Position numbers and translations under genes: made by a program
In this document: positions 26,582 to 36,662 of the stretch, piece by piece
How the letters are laid out: the number at the start of each line of letters is the position of its first letter
Numbering within the stretch: the first letter of the stretch is position 1
Notes under the pieces: generated by a model
The model's input: the letters and a program-made list of their open reading frames with translations, nothing else
Database searches by the model: none
Told to the model about the DNA's origin: nothing
Source of the DNA: Natrinema sp031626495
GTDB taxonomy: Archaea > Halobacteriota > Halobacteria > Halobacteriales > Natrialbaceae
Assembly (NCBI RefSeq): GCF_031626495.1
Contig: NZ_JAMQOJ010000002.1
Location: 124,001 to 188,000, forward strand
Length of the DNA stretch: 64,000 nucleotides
Direction: 5' to 3'

Positions 26582-26608
26582 GACTCTTAATTTACCTGTT
26601 TGGACGCA

Positions 26609-27244
26609 TCACTCTGGGAGAGGGTCGATCAGCACCGTTGCCGTCCCATCAAGGACGATCTCGTCAGTGTCATTTTCGATGCGCGTGGTGAGTCGGTACC
26701 GGTCGTCTTCGAGTTCGTTGACAATTTTACACTGGGCCGTCAGCGTGTCACCGATATCGACCGGGCGACGGAACTCGAGATTCTGCGAGAGGTAGATCGT
26801 TAGGCCCGGAAAGCACGCGAGGGCCGCACTGATGAGTCCCGAGACGAGCGTCCCGTGGACGATACGACCGCCGAAACGAGTTCCCTCGGCGAACGAGTCG
26901 CTAAGGTGAAGCGCGTTCGTATCCCCGGTCGCCTCGGCGAACATCAGTACATCGTCGTCGGTGAGCGTCTTCCGGAACTCGACGCGATCGTCAACGTGTA
27001 ACGATCCCGGTTCGGCGATGAACAGGTCGAATTCCCCACCCGCACGACCGTAGGGCAAACGCGGTATCGGAACACTGCTTGCCTCGCTCAGATGTGGATG
27101 TGGCTCGTCGAGGAATCGCTTTGGGTGCTCTTCAAAGAAGTCTTGGCAGTCAGTTGAACAGAAGTAGTACGTCGTTCCCTCGTACTTGGCAGTGATCTCA
27201 TCTCCGTTACTCGCTTGCATGCCGCAGACTGGATCGACGGGCAT
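26609..27244 (-). CDS. YHS-MaoC fusion, enoyl-CoA hydratase-like
   Basis: 211 residues. Residues 1-45 are a YHS domain (DPVCGM at 4-9, then YYFCSTDCQDFFEEHPKRF). Residues 75-205 are a MaoC hotdog domain, with DVLMFAEATGDTNALHLSD and GRIVHGTLVSGLISAAL containing the catalytic Asp and His of R-specific enoyl-CoA hydratases. PhaJ-type hydratases feed polyhydroxyalkanoate synthesis, and a phaC fragment is immediately downstream. The YHS part suggests metal or thiol binding. Its role on such an enzyme is not known to me. Confidence 0.85.
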   Translation of the reverse strand: MPVDPVCGMQASNGDEITAKYEGTTYYFCSTDCQDFFEEHPKRFLDEPHPHLSEASSVPIPRLPYGRAGGEFDLFIAEPGSLHVDDRVEFRKTLTDDDVLMFAEATGDTNALHLSDSFAEGTRFGGRIVHGTLVSGLISAALACFPGLTIYLSQNLEFRRPVDIGDTLTAQCKIVNELEDDRYRLTTRIENDTDEIVLDGTATVLIDPLPE

Positions 27245-27488
27245 ACTAACTGTATTACCGGATTGAACATAAGTATCGGTCGAGCAGGACCACTGTCTGC
27301 CACCGTTTAATTCATGCTACGGCAACGGGGTCCGTCAATAACCGACATCAGCTCTTCCCGAACCCTATCGACAAATCGTACGGAGGAAACTAGGGACAAA
27401 CCTCCGCGTGGTTTACGCCGAGTAGCGGAAGAACGTCTGTGAAGCGGACAGTTCCTACGTAACCGAAGCCTGGAATGCGCGTGCCTGT

Positions 27489-28694
27489 CTACTGGACATG
27501 CCGCAGTAAGGCCGGTGCCTTCAGGAGGTCCTTCGGCCTGAACGGATAAAGGGACATAAGATCGCGAATCGTTAAGTCGTACCGTTGCAGTCGTCTCGCT
27601 TGCTCATCGGACAATCGACCGACGTTCCGGACGAACGCGTTCTGCTGATCGGCGTCAAAGTCGTAGAGCAGTTCCCCGACTATCCGTTGGATCTTCCATT
27701 TCGATCCCCTCTCCCTGTTCCATCGCTCCTCGTATGCCGAGAGTGTCCCGCGAGAGGTATCTCCCTCGTAGAGCGCTTCTAATACGATATCGGCCGCCAT
27801 CTCTGCGGACTCCATTCCGGGTCGAATTCCCTCGCCGAACAGGGGATTGAGGCTCGAAACCGCATCTCCGATCGCGACGATGCCGTCTCCCGCCCGTCGA
27901 TTGATCGAGTTGTCGGACTTGACTACGCCCGCGTGTACGGCATGGATCTCGTCGACTTCCCAGCGTGAATCGGCCTCTGCCCAGTGGCGGACATATGAAT
28001 CGATTTTCTCCTTATCCTCGGGCCGATGCTGTTCATAGAAGTCATTCACCCAACAAACGCCGGTTTTAAAAACCTCGTCACCCGCTGGGAAGACCCACGC
28101 GTATCCTCCGGGGGCGAAGTCGTGATCGAATCGGAACAGCATTGAGTCACAGTCGAAGGCTCCTCGTGCCTGGAACTCCATTCCGATCCCCCGCTGCGCA
28201 GCCTCGGAATCCCACATCCCGAGCTGGGTTGTCAGTACGCCAGCGGGACCCGTTGCATCGACGACGATATCTGCGTAGAATTCTTTGACGGAACCGTTCT
28301 GGGCAGCCCGAACACCGACTACGGCTCCGTCTTCGAGGATTGGCTCGGTAACGCGCGTCTCGGTGAAGATGGTAACATCCTGTTCCTCGGCATCGTCACC
28401 AAGAAACTCCAGGAACGCGGGAAAGTCGAGCACGTAGTTCGGAATCGGGAGGCGTTCGCTTGCTTCGGGCCCCTCGAAGACCACGCTGGAAGTGGTATCC
28501 AGTATGACGGACTCTGGAATGTCGTATCCCTGTACGACCTGGTGGAAGGTACCGCCGGTTGACTTGTCGTTGTCAGAGAGGTGTGCGTTCCGCTCGAGGA
28601 GCACGACCGAATACGTAGACCGGTGTCCGAGTTCTCTTGCAAACTGGAGGCCTGCCGGCCCACCGCCAGCAATGATGACATCATATGCTGCCAT
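27489..28694 (-). CDS. Geranylgeranyl-reductase-family flavoprotein
   Basis: 401 residues. N-terminal FAD motif DVIIAGGGPAGLQFARELG, central DATGPAGVLTTQLG, and the second FAD motif GIVAIGDAVSSLNPLFGEGI around residue 275. The arrangement follows GGR/digeranylgeranylglycerophospholipid reductases and halogenase-like flavoproteins. By family it reduces isoprenoid double bonds or hydroxylates an aromatic. It stands alone with a 350-base gap upstream. I cannot assign the substrate. Confidence 0.85.
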   Translation of the reverse strand: MAAYDVIIAGGGPAGLQFARELGHRSTYSVVLLERNAHLSDNDKSTGGTFHQVVQGYDIPESVILDTTSSVVFEGPEASERLPIPNYVLDFPAFLEFLGDDAEEQDVTIFTETRVTEPILEDGAVVGVRAAQNGSVKEFYADIVVDATGPAGVLTTQLGMWDSEAAQRGIGMEFQARGAFDCDSMLFRFDHDFAPGGYAWVFPAGDEVFKTGVCWVNDFYEQHRPEDKEKIDSYVRHWAEADSRWEVDEIHAVHAGVVKSDNSINRRAGDGIVAIGDAVSSLNPLFGEGIRPGMESAEMAADIVLEALYEGDTSRGTLSAYEERWNRERGSKWKIQRIVGELLYDFDADQQNAFVRNVGRLSDEQARRLQRYDLTIRDLMSLYPFRPKDLLKAPALLRHVQ

Positions 28695-29045
28695 CCATGA
28701 CTACAGTATATAGCCGAAATGAGGAATAGTCTCTGTCTGCTGGAACGCGTCCCCGGAACGATTTCGCAGCATCAGATACGATTCGAAACCGATTATAGTG
28801 TCGTATTGATCCGCAGTTCGATCGCCAGATAGGGCGACGCAAGAAATGATGCACAAGGGTGAACAAGCGACTCGAGTGCAAAAGACACCATCCGTGCTCG
28901 CCCTTTCGGCATCGCTACTGCGGTAGTACTCGAATTGAATTTCAGCGACTCCTTTTCCCAGAGAAGGTTTGAGCCGTATAGTTGCCAAGTTCCTACCAGC
29001 CTCTTCATCCACCAGTCTCTTGTTCTGCCGCCGGTCCGTGACCGA
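28695..29045. other. Spacer without a recognised gene
   Basis: About 350 bases between the flavoprotein and the ATPase. Two overlapping minus frames around 100 codons run through it, neither with a domain. The flavoprotein promoter must lie near 28700-28760. Confidence 0.35.
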
Positions 29046-31343
29046 CTAGTCTGCCGGTTGGGCCTTCCCTGTCGGCGAGACACCGGGGAGACTCGGCACG
29101 GAGAGATCGACCCGACGGAGCAACTGTGCGTTGATCGCGACGATAACCGTACTCAGTGACATGAGGAGTGCGCCGACCGCCGGCGACAACAGGATGCCGA
29201 TCGGAGCGAGCACGCCCGCGGCTAGCGGAATGGCGAACACGTTGTAGCCCGCGGCCCAGACGATGTTCTCCTGCATCTTCCGGTAGCTCGCCTTGCTCAG
29301 TTTCACGAGCCGGACAACGTCCATCGGGTTATTCTGAACGAGGATGACATCGGCCGACTGAACGGCGACATCCGTTCCGCTTCCGATGGCAATGCCGACA
29401 TCCGACCGGGTCAGTGCGGGCGCGTCGTTCACGCCATCACCAACCATCGCCACGAGTTTCCCTTGGTCTTGGAGCTCCTGGACCTTTTTGTCCTTATCCT
29501 CGGGCAGCACTTCGGCGAAGACCGTGTCGATACCCAGTTCGTCGGCCACCGCATTTGCCACATCTCGAGAGTCGCCGGTCAGCATCGCCACTTCGATGCC
29601 GAGTTCATGAAGTGCGTCGACAACTCGGTAGCTCTCCTCACGGATCACGTCGGCCATGGCGAAGGCGGCTATCAGGTCCCCTTCCCGAACGAGATAGACG
29701 ACGGTCTGTGCGTTCCCGCCGGCCTTATCGGCGAACGTTCGTAGGGAGGACGGAACGTCGTTCTCGAGGTGGTCGAGGAGGTTCGGACCGCCGACGTAGA
29801 GTTCGTCGCCATCGACGTTCGCTCGGACTCCTCGTCCTTTCATCGCCTCGAAATCGTCTGCAGCGGGTACGTCGACGCCTCGATCGGCAGCCGCTACCCG
29901 AATGGCCCGTGCGATCATGTGCTCCGAGTCACTCTCGACCGCCGCGGCGAGCGCCAGCGCGTCGTCCTCGGTGACGCCGTCGACGGTCGCCATGTCGGCC
30001 ACGCCGTGTTCCCCTTTGGTGAGCGTTCCAGTCTTGTCAAAGATGATCGCGTCCAGATTCCGCGCCTCTTCCATGGCGATGCGGTCTCGAACGAGCATCC
30101 CGTTGCGCGCAGCCAGCGACGTGTTGATCGCAACCACGAGCGGAATGGCGAGCCCGAGCGCGTGCGGACAGGCGATGACGAGGACGGTGACGACTCGTTC
30201 GATCACCGTCGCGTTGAACGACACCGCGACGGACCACGCAAGAGCGGTCACGACCGCCGCGCCGAGTGCGACGTAGAACAGCCAGCCAGCGGCTCGATCA
30301 GCGAGTACCTGTGTTCGTGACTTGCTCCCCTGGGCCTCCTCGACGAGGCGCATGATCCCCGCGAGCGTTGTCTCCTCGCCCGTTGCATCGATCTGGACTC
30401 GGAGGCTTCCGTCGCCGTTGATGGTCCCGCCGATCACCTCGTCGCCGGGTTCCTTCGAGACGGGGCGTGACTCGCCCGTGATCATCGACTCGTTTACCTC
30501 CGAATCGCCGTCCTCGACGACGCCGTCGGCGGGCACGCTCGCGCCGGGACGGACGAGAACGAGGTCTCCCTCCTCGAGTTCGCTCACTGGCACCTCCTCC
30601 GTCTCGCCGTCTTCGGTGAGCCGTTCGGCGGTGTCCGGCATGAGTTTCGCCAGTTCGTCGAGTGCGCTGGAGGCACGCCGAACCGAGCGCATTTCGATCC
30701 AATGGCCCAACAACATGATGTCGATGAGCGTGACGAGTTCCCAGAAGAACGCCGATTCCGTGGGAACGACGACGCTCGCGAGGCTGTAGACGAACGCGAC
30801 GGTGATCGCCATCGAGATGAGCGTCATCATCCCCGGTGACCGGTCTTTCAGTTCGGGAGCGGCCATCCGAAGGAACGGAACTCCACCGTAAGCGAAGACG
30901 ATCACTGCGAAGACGGGATTGATCCACTCGCTGCCGGGGAACGCGGGGACGGAAAAGCCGAGCCACTCCTGCAGCGCCTCGCTGTACAGCAGGACAGGGA
31001 TCGAGAGCAGGGTTGAGACGAAGAATCGCCGACGGAACATCGTCTCGTGGCCCTCGTGCATCCCGCCGTGGTCGCCGTGCCCGTCGCCCTCATGTGCTTC
31101 GCCGTGGTCGTGGCCGCCGGCTCCGTGATCTTCACCGCGTTCGTGCCCATGCCCCCCGCCATGCTCGTGACCGTGTCGGGATTCGACCTTGCGTTTCGCT
31201 TCGTCGGCGTCTTCGGCCTCCTCCTCGAGCATCGACTGTTCGACCCGCGACTCTTCGTCGGTCTCGGACGGGCCGTGATCGTGATGGTGGTGGTCGTCGC
31301 CGGCCGGTTCCTCGCCATCCGGTGGGCGTTCGTGATCGTCCAT
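29046..31343 (-). CDS. copB: CopB-type heavy-metal P-type ATPase
   Basis: 765 residues from ATG 31343 (MDDHERPPDG). Residues 1-105 are extremely His-rich, typical for CopB, and there is no MxCxxC domain. TGES is in MITGESRPVSKE; the membrane metal site is CPH (ACPHALGLAIPLV, about 392), which marks the CopB class for Cu(II)/Cu(I)/Ag; DKTGTLTKGEHG is at about 435, SEHM takes the place of SEHP, and GDGVNDAPAL precedes the last two helices. It should export copper from the cytosol. The divergent DUF411 gene starts 195 bases away, so both may share a copper-responsive control region. Confidence 0.92.
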   Translation of the reverse strand: MDDHERPPDGEEPAGDDHHHHDHGPSETDEESRVEQSMLEEEAEDADEAKRKVESRHGHEHGGGHGHERGEDHGAGGHDHGEAHEGDGHGDHGGMHEGHETMFRRRFFVSTLLSIPVLLYSEALQEWLGFSVPAFPGSEWINPVFAVIVFAYGGVPFLRMAAPELKDRSPGMMTLISMAITVAFVYSLASVVVPTESAFFWELVTLIDIMLLGHWIEMRSVRRASSALDELAKLMPDTAERLTEDGETEEVPVSELEEGDLVLVRPGASVPADGVVEDGDSEVNESMITGESRPVSKEPGDEVIGGTINGDGSLRVQIDATGEETTLAGIMRLVEEAQGSKSRTQVLADRAAGWLFYVALGAAVVTALAWSVAVSFNATVIERVVTVLVIACPHALGLAIPLVVAINTSLAARNGMLVRDRIAMEEARNLDAIIFDKTGTLTKGEHGVADMATVDGVTEDDALALAAAVESDSEHMIARAIRVAAADRGVDVPAADDFEAMKGRGVRANVDGDELYVGGPNLLDHLENDVPSSLRTFADKAGGNAQTVVYLVREGDLIAAFAMADVIREESYRVVDALHELGIEVAMLTGDSRDVANAVADELGIDTVFAEVLPEDKDKKVQELQDQGKLVAMVGDGVNDAPALTRSDVGIAIGSGTDVAVQSADVILVQNNPMDVVRLVKLSKASYRKMQENIVWAAGYNVFAIPLAAGVLAPIGILLSPAVGALLMSLSTVIVAINAQLLRRVDLSVPSLPGVSPTGKAQPAD

Positions 31344-31538
31344 GCGTGCACTCTTACGAGCCAGTACGGCATCCGGCGTGATGGATGTATGGTGTCTCCG
31401 TAGCGGGATCCCATGTGGTATCGTTTTCGTGGGTCTCCGAAGCGGCCGGTAAATGGGTGATTTGAGCACTCACAGTCGTTCCTGTGTCGCAGGAATTGAC
31501 TCGACCACGTTTAACCAGACCCGGCCTATCTGAGCGTA

Positions 31539-32033
31539 ATGGGAGCACAGTGGACCCGTCGACGGCTGCTCAGCGTCGGTGGCACCGCCGGGTTAGTCGG
31601 TATCGCCGGATGCGCAGGCGGTGGCGACAGGAATCGGTGGAATATCGAAGAGCCGATCGCCGTCACGACCGTCCGCCAGTACAACTCGCCAGGGTGTAGC
31701 TGCTGCGAACAGTACGCGTCGTATCTCCGCGACAACGTCGACGGTACGATTACAGAGACCGTCCCTGACGATATCGACGCGATCAAACGCGAACACGGTG
31801 TCCCAAGCGATCTCCGGAGTTGTCACACGCTCACCGTGGGCGAGTACGTCGTAGAGGGACACGTCCCCGCCGAAGTGATCGCGACGCTGCTCGGAGAAAA
31901 ACCCGATATCGATGGCATTGCACTCCCGAGGATGCCAGCCGGCGCACCTGGAATGCCGGGCCAGAAGGAATCCTCGTTCGTGATCTATGCGCTCGGTGGT
32001 GGTCAGACGGGAACTGAGTTTCTTACCCTGTGA
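31539..32033 (+). CDS. DUF411 metal-binding lipoprotein
   Basis: 164 residues. RRRLLSVGGTAGLVGIAGC is a twin-arginine signal with lipobox (lipid on Cys25). The mature domain has YNSPGCSCCEQYASYLRDN and the later DLRSCHTLTVGEYVVEGHVP, which is the DUF411 signature with CxCC and SCHT. DUF411 proteins sit in copper and silver resistance loci of many bacteria and archaea. The position divergent from the copper ATPase supports a copper role outside the membrane. Confidence 0.88.
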   Translation: MGAQWTRRRLLSVGGTAGLVGIAGCAGGGDRNRWNIEEPIAVTTVRQYNSPGCSCCEQYASYLRDNVDGTITETVPDDIDAIKREHGVPSDLRSCHTLTVGEYVVEGHVPAEVIATLLGEKPDIDGIALPRMPAGAPGMPGQKESSFVIYALGGGQTGTEFLTL

Positions 32034-32170
32034 CACATACTAACGCTTTAAATTCCGGTAGTGCCGTCTCTGAGCACCGTCGTCTACGCCGCATAATGGA
32101 CGTCACCTCGGTGAGCTAGGAGCCGAGAAAATAGCCTCGAGCAATCAAAGCATCAGTACGATACCGTCGG

Positions 32171-34411
32171 TCAATTGCTTTTCTCGCCCATTTCCACCGA
32201 CGGGAGGGTAAACGAGAACGCCGATCCTTCACCGGGTTCAGATTCGACCCAGATCTCACCGCCATGACGTTCAACGATCCGCCGGCAGAGTGCCAGTCCG
32301 ATGCCCGTCCCCTCGTGTTCCTCGTGAGAATGCAACCGTTGGAACACCTCAAAGATGCGATCCGTGTCTTCTGCGTCGATCCCGATCCCCTCGTCTTTGA
32401 CTGAGATTACCCACTCCTCGCTCCGCCGGTCGGCCCCAACGTGAACCCGTGGTGGTTCGTCGCCGCTGTAGGTGAGGGCGTTGGCGAGCAGGTTCTGAAA
32501 CACCTGCCGCAGTTGGCTCGCGTCACCCTCGACGTAGGGGAGATCCTCAGCGGCGATTTCGGCGTCGGCCTCCTCAATCTGGAGCTGGAGATCTTCGAGC
32601 ACGTCATCGAAAACTGCGTTTAGATCCGTCGGCTCGAACGGATCGCCCCGCGTTTCGACCCGGGAATACTCGAGCAACGCGTCGATCATCTCACGCATTC
32701 GCTCGGCCCCGTCGACGGCATAGTCAAGAAATTCCTCACCATCTTCGTCGAAGGCGTCGCCGTAACGTTTCTCGAGGAGTTGCAGGTAGCTGGTGACCAT
32801 TCGGAGCGGCTCCTGGAGGTCGTGTGAGACGACGTATGCGAACTGTTCCAGCCGCTCGTTCGACTCCTCAAGTTGGCGCTGATACTCACGGCGCTCTGTG
32901 ATATCCTGAACGACGAGCATCCCGGCGAAGGTCTCATCGTCGGCGTTCCTGACTGGCAGGGTCTGATTAAGCAGGTGTCGATCGAGGTATTCGGTCTCAA
33001 ACGTATTCAGCTCGCCTGTGAAGGTGGCGCGGAAATAGGGCTCGACTTGATCGATGAGTTCCTCCGGATAGAGGTCGTAGACGCTGCGCCCGACCCGGTC
33101 TTCAGGGTCGACGCCTTCCGCTTTCAGAAGCTGGCCACCCACGGCCGTGTAACGCAGATCCTCGTCGAACAGCGCGACCGCACCGTTCGGAAAGTTCTCA
33201 GCGAGCGTTCGGTAGCGTCGCTCGGACTCCTCAAGAGCCTGCTCTCGCTTCTTGCGTTCGGTGATGTCCTCGGCGATTCCGACGACGCGGTTTTTCCCAT
33301 CGTTACGGACGAGAGTGGCCTGAACGTCAAGCCATCGAACCTCACCGTCGGTCCTGACGACACGGAATTCCTCGTCGAATCCCTCGTCTGGAAGGGCATC
33401 GTATGCCTGCGCGACACGTCGGCGATCGTCGGAGTGAATCGCCTCGAGAAACGCGGTGGGATCGTCGTATAGTGACTCACGGTCACGGTCGAAGATCTCC
33501 TCGTAGGCAGGGTTAGTGTAGAGGACCTCCCGCGTCTCGGAGTCGGATAGCCACACCACTTCGTCGAGATTCTCAGCGAGCATCCGGAACCTCGCCTCGC
33601 TCTCCTCGAGGGCCCGCTCGCGCTCTTTGCGCTCGGAGATATCACGGGCGACGCCGATTCGTTTGTCTTCGTCATCGGGCACGAGTGAAAACGTCGCCTC
33701 TGCGGGAACGAATTCACCGTCTGCCGTTCGCAACATCGTTTCCATCACTGGCTCGCCGACTCGTCCCTTCGACAGCTCCGTTTCCACTTCTCTCGCTCGT
33801 TCGATAGTCTCGTCGTCAGCGACCAACGAGACGTGTGATCCAAGCAGTTCTTCTCGGGAGTAACCAGTTAGGTCTGTGTACGCATCGTTGACCATCATGA
33901 AGTGGCCGTCCTCGTCAACTATGTAGATCCCATCGTTGACGGTTTCGACGATCGTCTTGTATCGTTTGAGCTCCTGGCTGTAGCGTTCGGCTTCGTCCCG
34001 TCGTTCCTCTGCATTCAGCGCGCGAGTCTGTGCCTTCGCGTTTTGGAAGCCCGTGGCACACCCAGCGATGCTGGCAAGCGCCGTGAGGATGAGCACGTTC
34101 TGGATGATGTTGTCGAATTCAGCGATGAGCGCAATAAGGAGCAAAATGGCGAGTATTACGCCAATCGCACCGAAACACCATTGGACGATAGTCTGGAAGC
34201 TCTCAGGCCGAATACTAGTCTGCGGCAGCCAATAGCTTGCCGCGAGGAGGATGAATCCAGAACCGCCGACCAGGATCGCGAGCAGTGTGATGTGAGCGAG
34301 TGGTTGAGTGCCAGGTACTAAAAGCGGCCAGCCGGCGGCAAGCACAATATAGAGTCCACCGAGTATGAGAAGGACCCACCTCCCGCTAACACGAGATGTT
34401 CTCTCTGGCAT
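32171..34411 (-). CDS. PAS-domain sensor histidine kinase
   Basis: 746 residues. N-terminal membrane helices at about 10-125 (four), then three PAS domains (about 140-265, 268-395 and 400-515). The dimerisation box is VVSHDLQEPLRMVTSYLQLL, a HisKA type found in Bat-related haloarchaeal kinases. The ATPase domain has NLLANALTYSG, DEGIGI and GTGIGLALCRRIVERHGGEI. All catalytic motifs are present. No response regulator is nearby, as usual for orphan haloarchaeal kinases. The kinase at 60.7-63.0 kb is a close relative in its last 220 residues. Confidence 0.9.
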   Translation of the reverse strand: MPERTSRVSGRWVLLILGGLYIVLAAGWPLLVPGTQPLAHITLLAILVGGSGFILLAASYWLPQTSIRPESFQTIVQWCFGAIGVILAILLLIALIAEFDNIIQNVLILTALASIAGCATGFQNAKAQTRALNAEERRDEAERYSQELKRYKTIVETVNDGIYIVDEDGHFMMVNDAYTDLTGYSREELLGSHVSLVADDETIERAREVETELSKGRVGEPVMETMLRTADGEFVPAEATFSLVPDDEDKRIGVARDISERKERERALEESEARFRMLAENLDEVVWLSDSETREVLYTNPAYEEIFDRDRESLYDDPTAFLEAIHSDDRRRVAQAYDALPDEGFDEEFRVVRTDGEVRWLDVQATLVRNDGKNRVVGIAEDITERKKREQALEESERRYRTLAENFPNGAVALFDEDLRYTAVGGQLLKAEGVDPEDRVGRSVYDLYPEELIDQVEPYFRATFTGELNTFETEYLDRHLLNQTLPVRNADDETFAGMLVVQDITERREYQRQLEESNERLEQFAYVVSHDLQEPLRMVTSYLQLLEKRYGDAFDEDGEEFLDYAVDGAERMREMIDALLEYSRVETRGDPFEPTDLNAVFDDVLEDLQLQIEEADAEIAAEDLPYVEGDASQLRQVFQNLLANALTYSGDEPPRVHVGADRRSEEWVISVKDEGIGIDAEDTDRIFEVFQRLHSHEEHEGTGIGLALCRRIVERHGGEIWVESEPGEGSAFSFTLPSVEMGEKSN

Positions 34412-34800
34412 GGACGCTGTTGTCCTTACCTGGGGACAGATTAAGATACTCTTTGTGATTTCCTAGGCGTAACCGCGATATCGATCACATCGTAGTAGGT
34501 GCAAGCCGACAGCAGATCATTTCTAACGGCCCCTCTCGAGCAGGCGACTCCCTCGTTACTATCCGGCGTTCCCGTCTTCTATTGTGGCAATATTTTCCGA
34601 CACCTACGACAGATTCGGCAATCATTAACTGTGATGGCGTCTGGACCCGGTATACATGTCGATCGATGGATGGCGGTCGGTCGTCGAACCCGGGGCCGCT
34701 CGCTGGTCGAGGCTGGAACGCGGCTGGAAGAGCACTATCGTGGCTGGAACGGTCGTCGCACTGGTCAGCACGCTCAAGATCCAGATCCCTTGGTAACGAG
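34412..34800. other. Spacer with a possible universal-stress-protein remnant
   Basis: Around 34467-34560 the plus frame reads DIDHIVVGASRQQIISNG, like the ATP-binding end of UspA domains (VVGASRxG). The frame continues through to the YeiH start without a domain. I read it as a short remnant. Confidence 0.35.
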
Positions 34801-35784
34801 ATGACCGTTCGTCGTCTCCTGCCGGGAGTGCTTGCCCTCTGCCTCGGCGCGGTGTTGGCGCGGACGCTCGCACTGTTGCTCGGTGCCAACGATCTTTTAC
34901 TCGCCATCGCACTCGGCGCTGTCACGACGAACGTCGTCGGCGTTCCAGCACGACTCACGCCCGGACTCGTGACTCACAAGTTGTGGCTTGGAGCCGGGAT
35001 CGTCTTGATGGGCGCGTCGATATCGGTCGCAACCGTCCTCGAGGTCGGTAGTCGCGTCTTCCTCGTCGTGATTGCCGTCGCTCTGCTCACACTCATCGTT
35101 GTAGAACTCCTCGCACGAACTGTCTTCGGGCTATCTGAACGGCTCAGTTCGCTGCTCGCGGCCGGTGCGAGTATCTGCGGTGTCTCGGCGGTTGTCGCGG
35201 TCGCCGGTGCCATCAGCGCGCGCGAAGATCAGGTCGCCTACGCGGCGGCGACGGTCCTCTTGTTTGACGCGATTACGATCGTCGTCTATCCGATCATCGG
35301 CGACCTGCTGGCCCTCTCGGGGACGGTCTTCGGTATCTGGGCCGGCGTCAGCATGTTCTCGACGGGGCCGGTCGTCGCAGTCGGGTTCGCCCACTCGGAG
35401 GTGGCCGGCCAGTGGGCGACGATGACAAAGCTCTCGCGAAACGCACTGATCGGCGTCGTTGCCCTCGCGTACGCGAGCTACTACGCTCGGTCCGGAGCCG
35501 GGAGCCGTCCGTCGGTGCGGACGCTCTGGGACGAGTTCCCGAAATTCGTTCTTGGAATGCTCGCGCTCGCGCTCGTCGCGAGTACCGACATTCTCTCTGC
35601 GACACAGCAGGCGTCCCTCGAACACGCCTCGAACTGGCTGTTCCTGCTCGCATTTGTCGGCCTCGGAACCGAGATTCAGCTGGCTGATCTCCGGAACACG
35701 GGGCCCGTGCCTGCCATCGTCGTTCTGCTGGCGTTGCTGGTCAGCAGCGTGGTCTCGCTCGCAGCGTTGCTACTGGTGTTCTGA
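34801..35784 (+). CDS. YeiH family (UPF0324) putative sulfate exporter
   Basis: 327 residues from ATG 34801. Ten or so hydrophobic helices, with internal symmetry: LTHKLWLGAGIVLMGASIS in the first half and LLAFVGLGTEIQLADLRNTG near the end. AAGASICGVSAVVAVAGAI is the family hallmark. YeiH-type proteins have been linked to sulfate or sulfite export, but transport has rarely been tested. It supports the sulfur theme of the window. Confidence 0.85.
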   Translation: MTVRRLLPGVLALCLGAVLARTLALLLGANDLLLAIALGAVTTNVVGVPARLTPGLVTHKLWLGAGIVLMGASISVATVLEVGSRVFLVVIAVALLTLIVVELLARTVFGLSERLSSLLAAGASICGVSAVVAVAGAISAREDQVAYAAATVLLFDAITIVVYPIIGDLLALSGTVFGIWAGVSMFSTGPVVAVGFAHSEVAGQWATMTKLSRNALIGVVALAYASYYARSGAGSRPSVRTLWDEFPKFVLGMLALALVASTDILSATQQASLEHASNWLFLLAFVGLGTEIQLADLRNTGPVPAIVVLLALLVSSVVSLAALLLVF

Positions 35785-36311
35785 AGCGCACTTTCGTCAG
35801 TGGTTGGTGCAACAACGATCAGACATAGACGAGGAGGTAGAGACTAATCTGAGTCATTCCGCTCGGCCGAACGTCGAGCCGTTCCTGTACCGCTCGCGGT
35901 TTCCAGAGACTATGTTTCGAGAAACACAGTAGGCGGCCAGCGGCGGCTGTTGGGTGCTATAGTCTGTATATGGGGACGAGTGACGATTCTAAACTACTTA
36001 GAATCGAAGTACTGTTTATATGGGTCGGGCCGAACATATTCACTGTCGCGTGCCCACAAACCACGTGACGTATCGGCGTCCAAATGCACAGGCACCCTAC
36101 ATTACTGACCATCCACCTGCTGTGTGACTGCGGGCGCGGCACGATCCTGTGACAACCCCACCACCGCGCCCAGGCTTATACAGAACAGTTGTGATTTGGT
36201 TCATTGGTACTGTCGTTTGCTGCATCGAGGAACAGAGTGGTTGAAGACTTCGATGGGGGTGTCTCCTACCCGAACCTTTTCAGAAAACCAAGTCTCGTAG
36301 TGGTGACGCCG
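35785..36311. other. Stretch without a recognised gene
   Basis: About 525 bases. The plus frame just after YeiH is open only as a shadow. No domain or repeat found. Confidence 0.35.
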
Positions 36312-36662
36312 TTAGTCACTTGACAGTAGTTGCCCGAAGGCTGGAACGTCGTCCGTCTGACCATTGAGATATGACTCGAGTTCGTCGAAGACATCCATCA
36401 GTACGACCTCATCCTGATCGTAGCTGACAACATCGTGTTCGGCGAGCCGTGGGAGGTGATTATGGTGAAGTTCGATAGCGATACGCTGCTGCGTTTCTTC
36501 ACTGATGTTCGCTGGGCGCGTGTCTTGCTCTCGAGCAGCGAGCTTGCGAGCGAGCTCGTCAATCTTCTGTTGACCGTTACGGTTCAGCAGGGACAGGAGA
36601 TGGAGGCGCTGGGAATCGGAAAGGAGTGCGTGGACAGTATCGTCGCTGAGTTGGGACGTCAT
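36312..36662 (-). CDS. DUF7344-like winged-helix protein
   Basis: 116 residues from ATG 36662 (MTSQLSDDTVHALLSD). SQRLHLLSLLNRNGQQKIDE and RIAIELHHNHLPRLAEHDVV are the two conserved parts of the haloarchaeal DUF7344 winged helix, with an acidic C-terminus (VFDELESYLNG). These proteins are thought to be transcription factors or accessory phosphorelay parts. No partner gene is adjacent. Confidence 0.8.
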   Translation of the reverse strand: MTSQLSDDTVHALLSDSQRLHLLSLLNRNGQQKIDELARKLAAREQDTRPANISEETQQRIAIELHHNHLPRLAEHDVVSYDQDEVVLMDVFDELESYLNGQTDDVPAFGQLLSSD

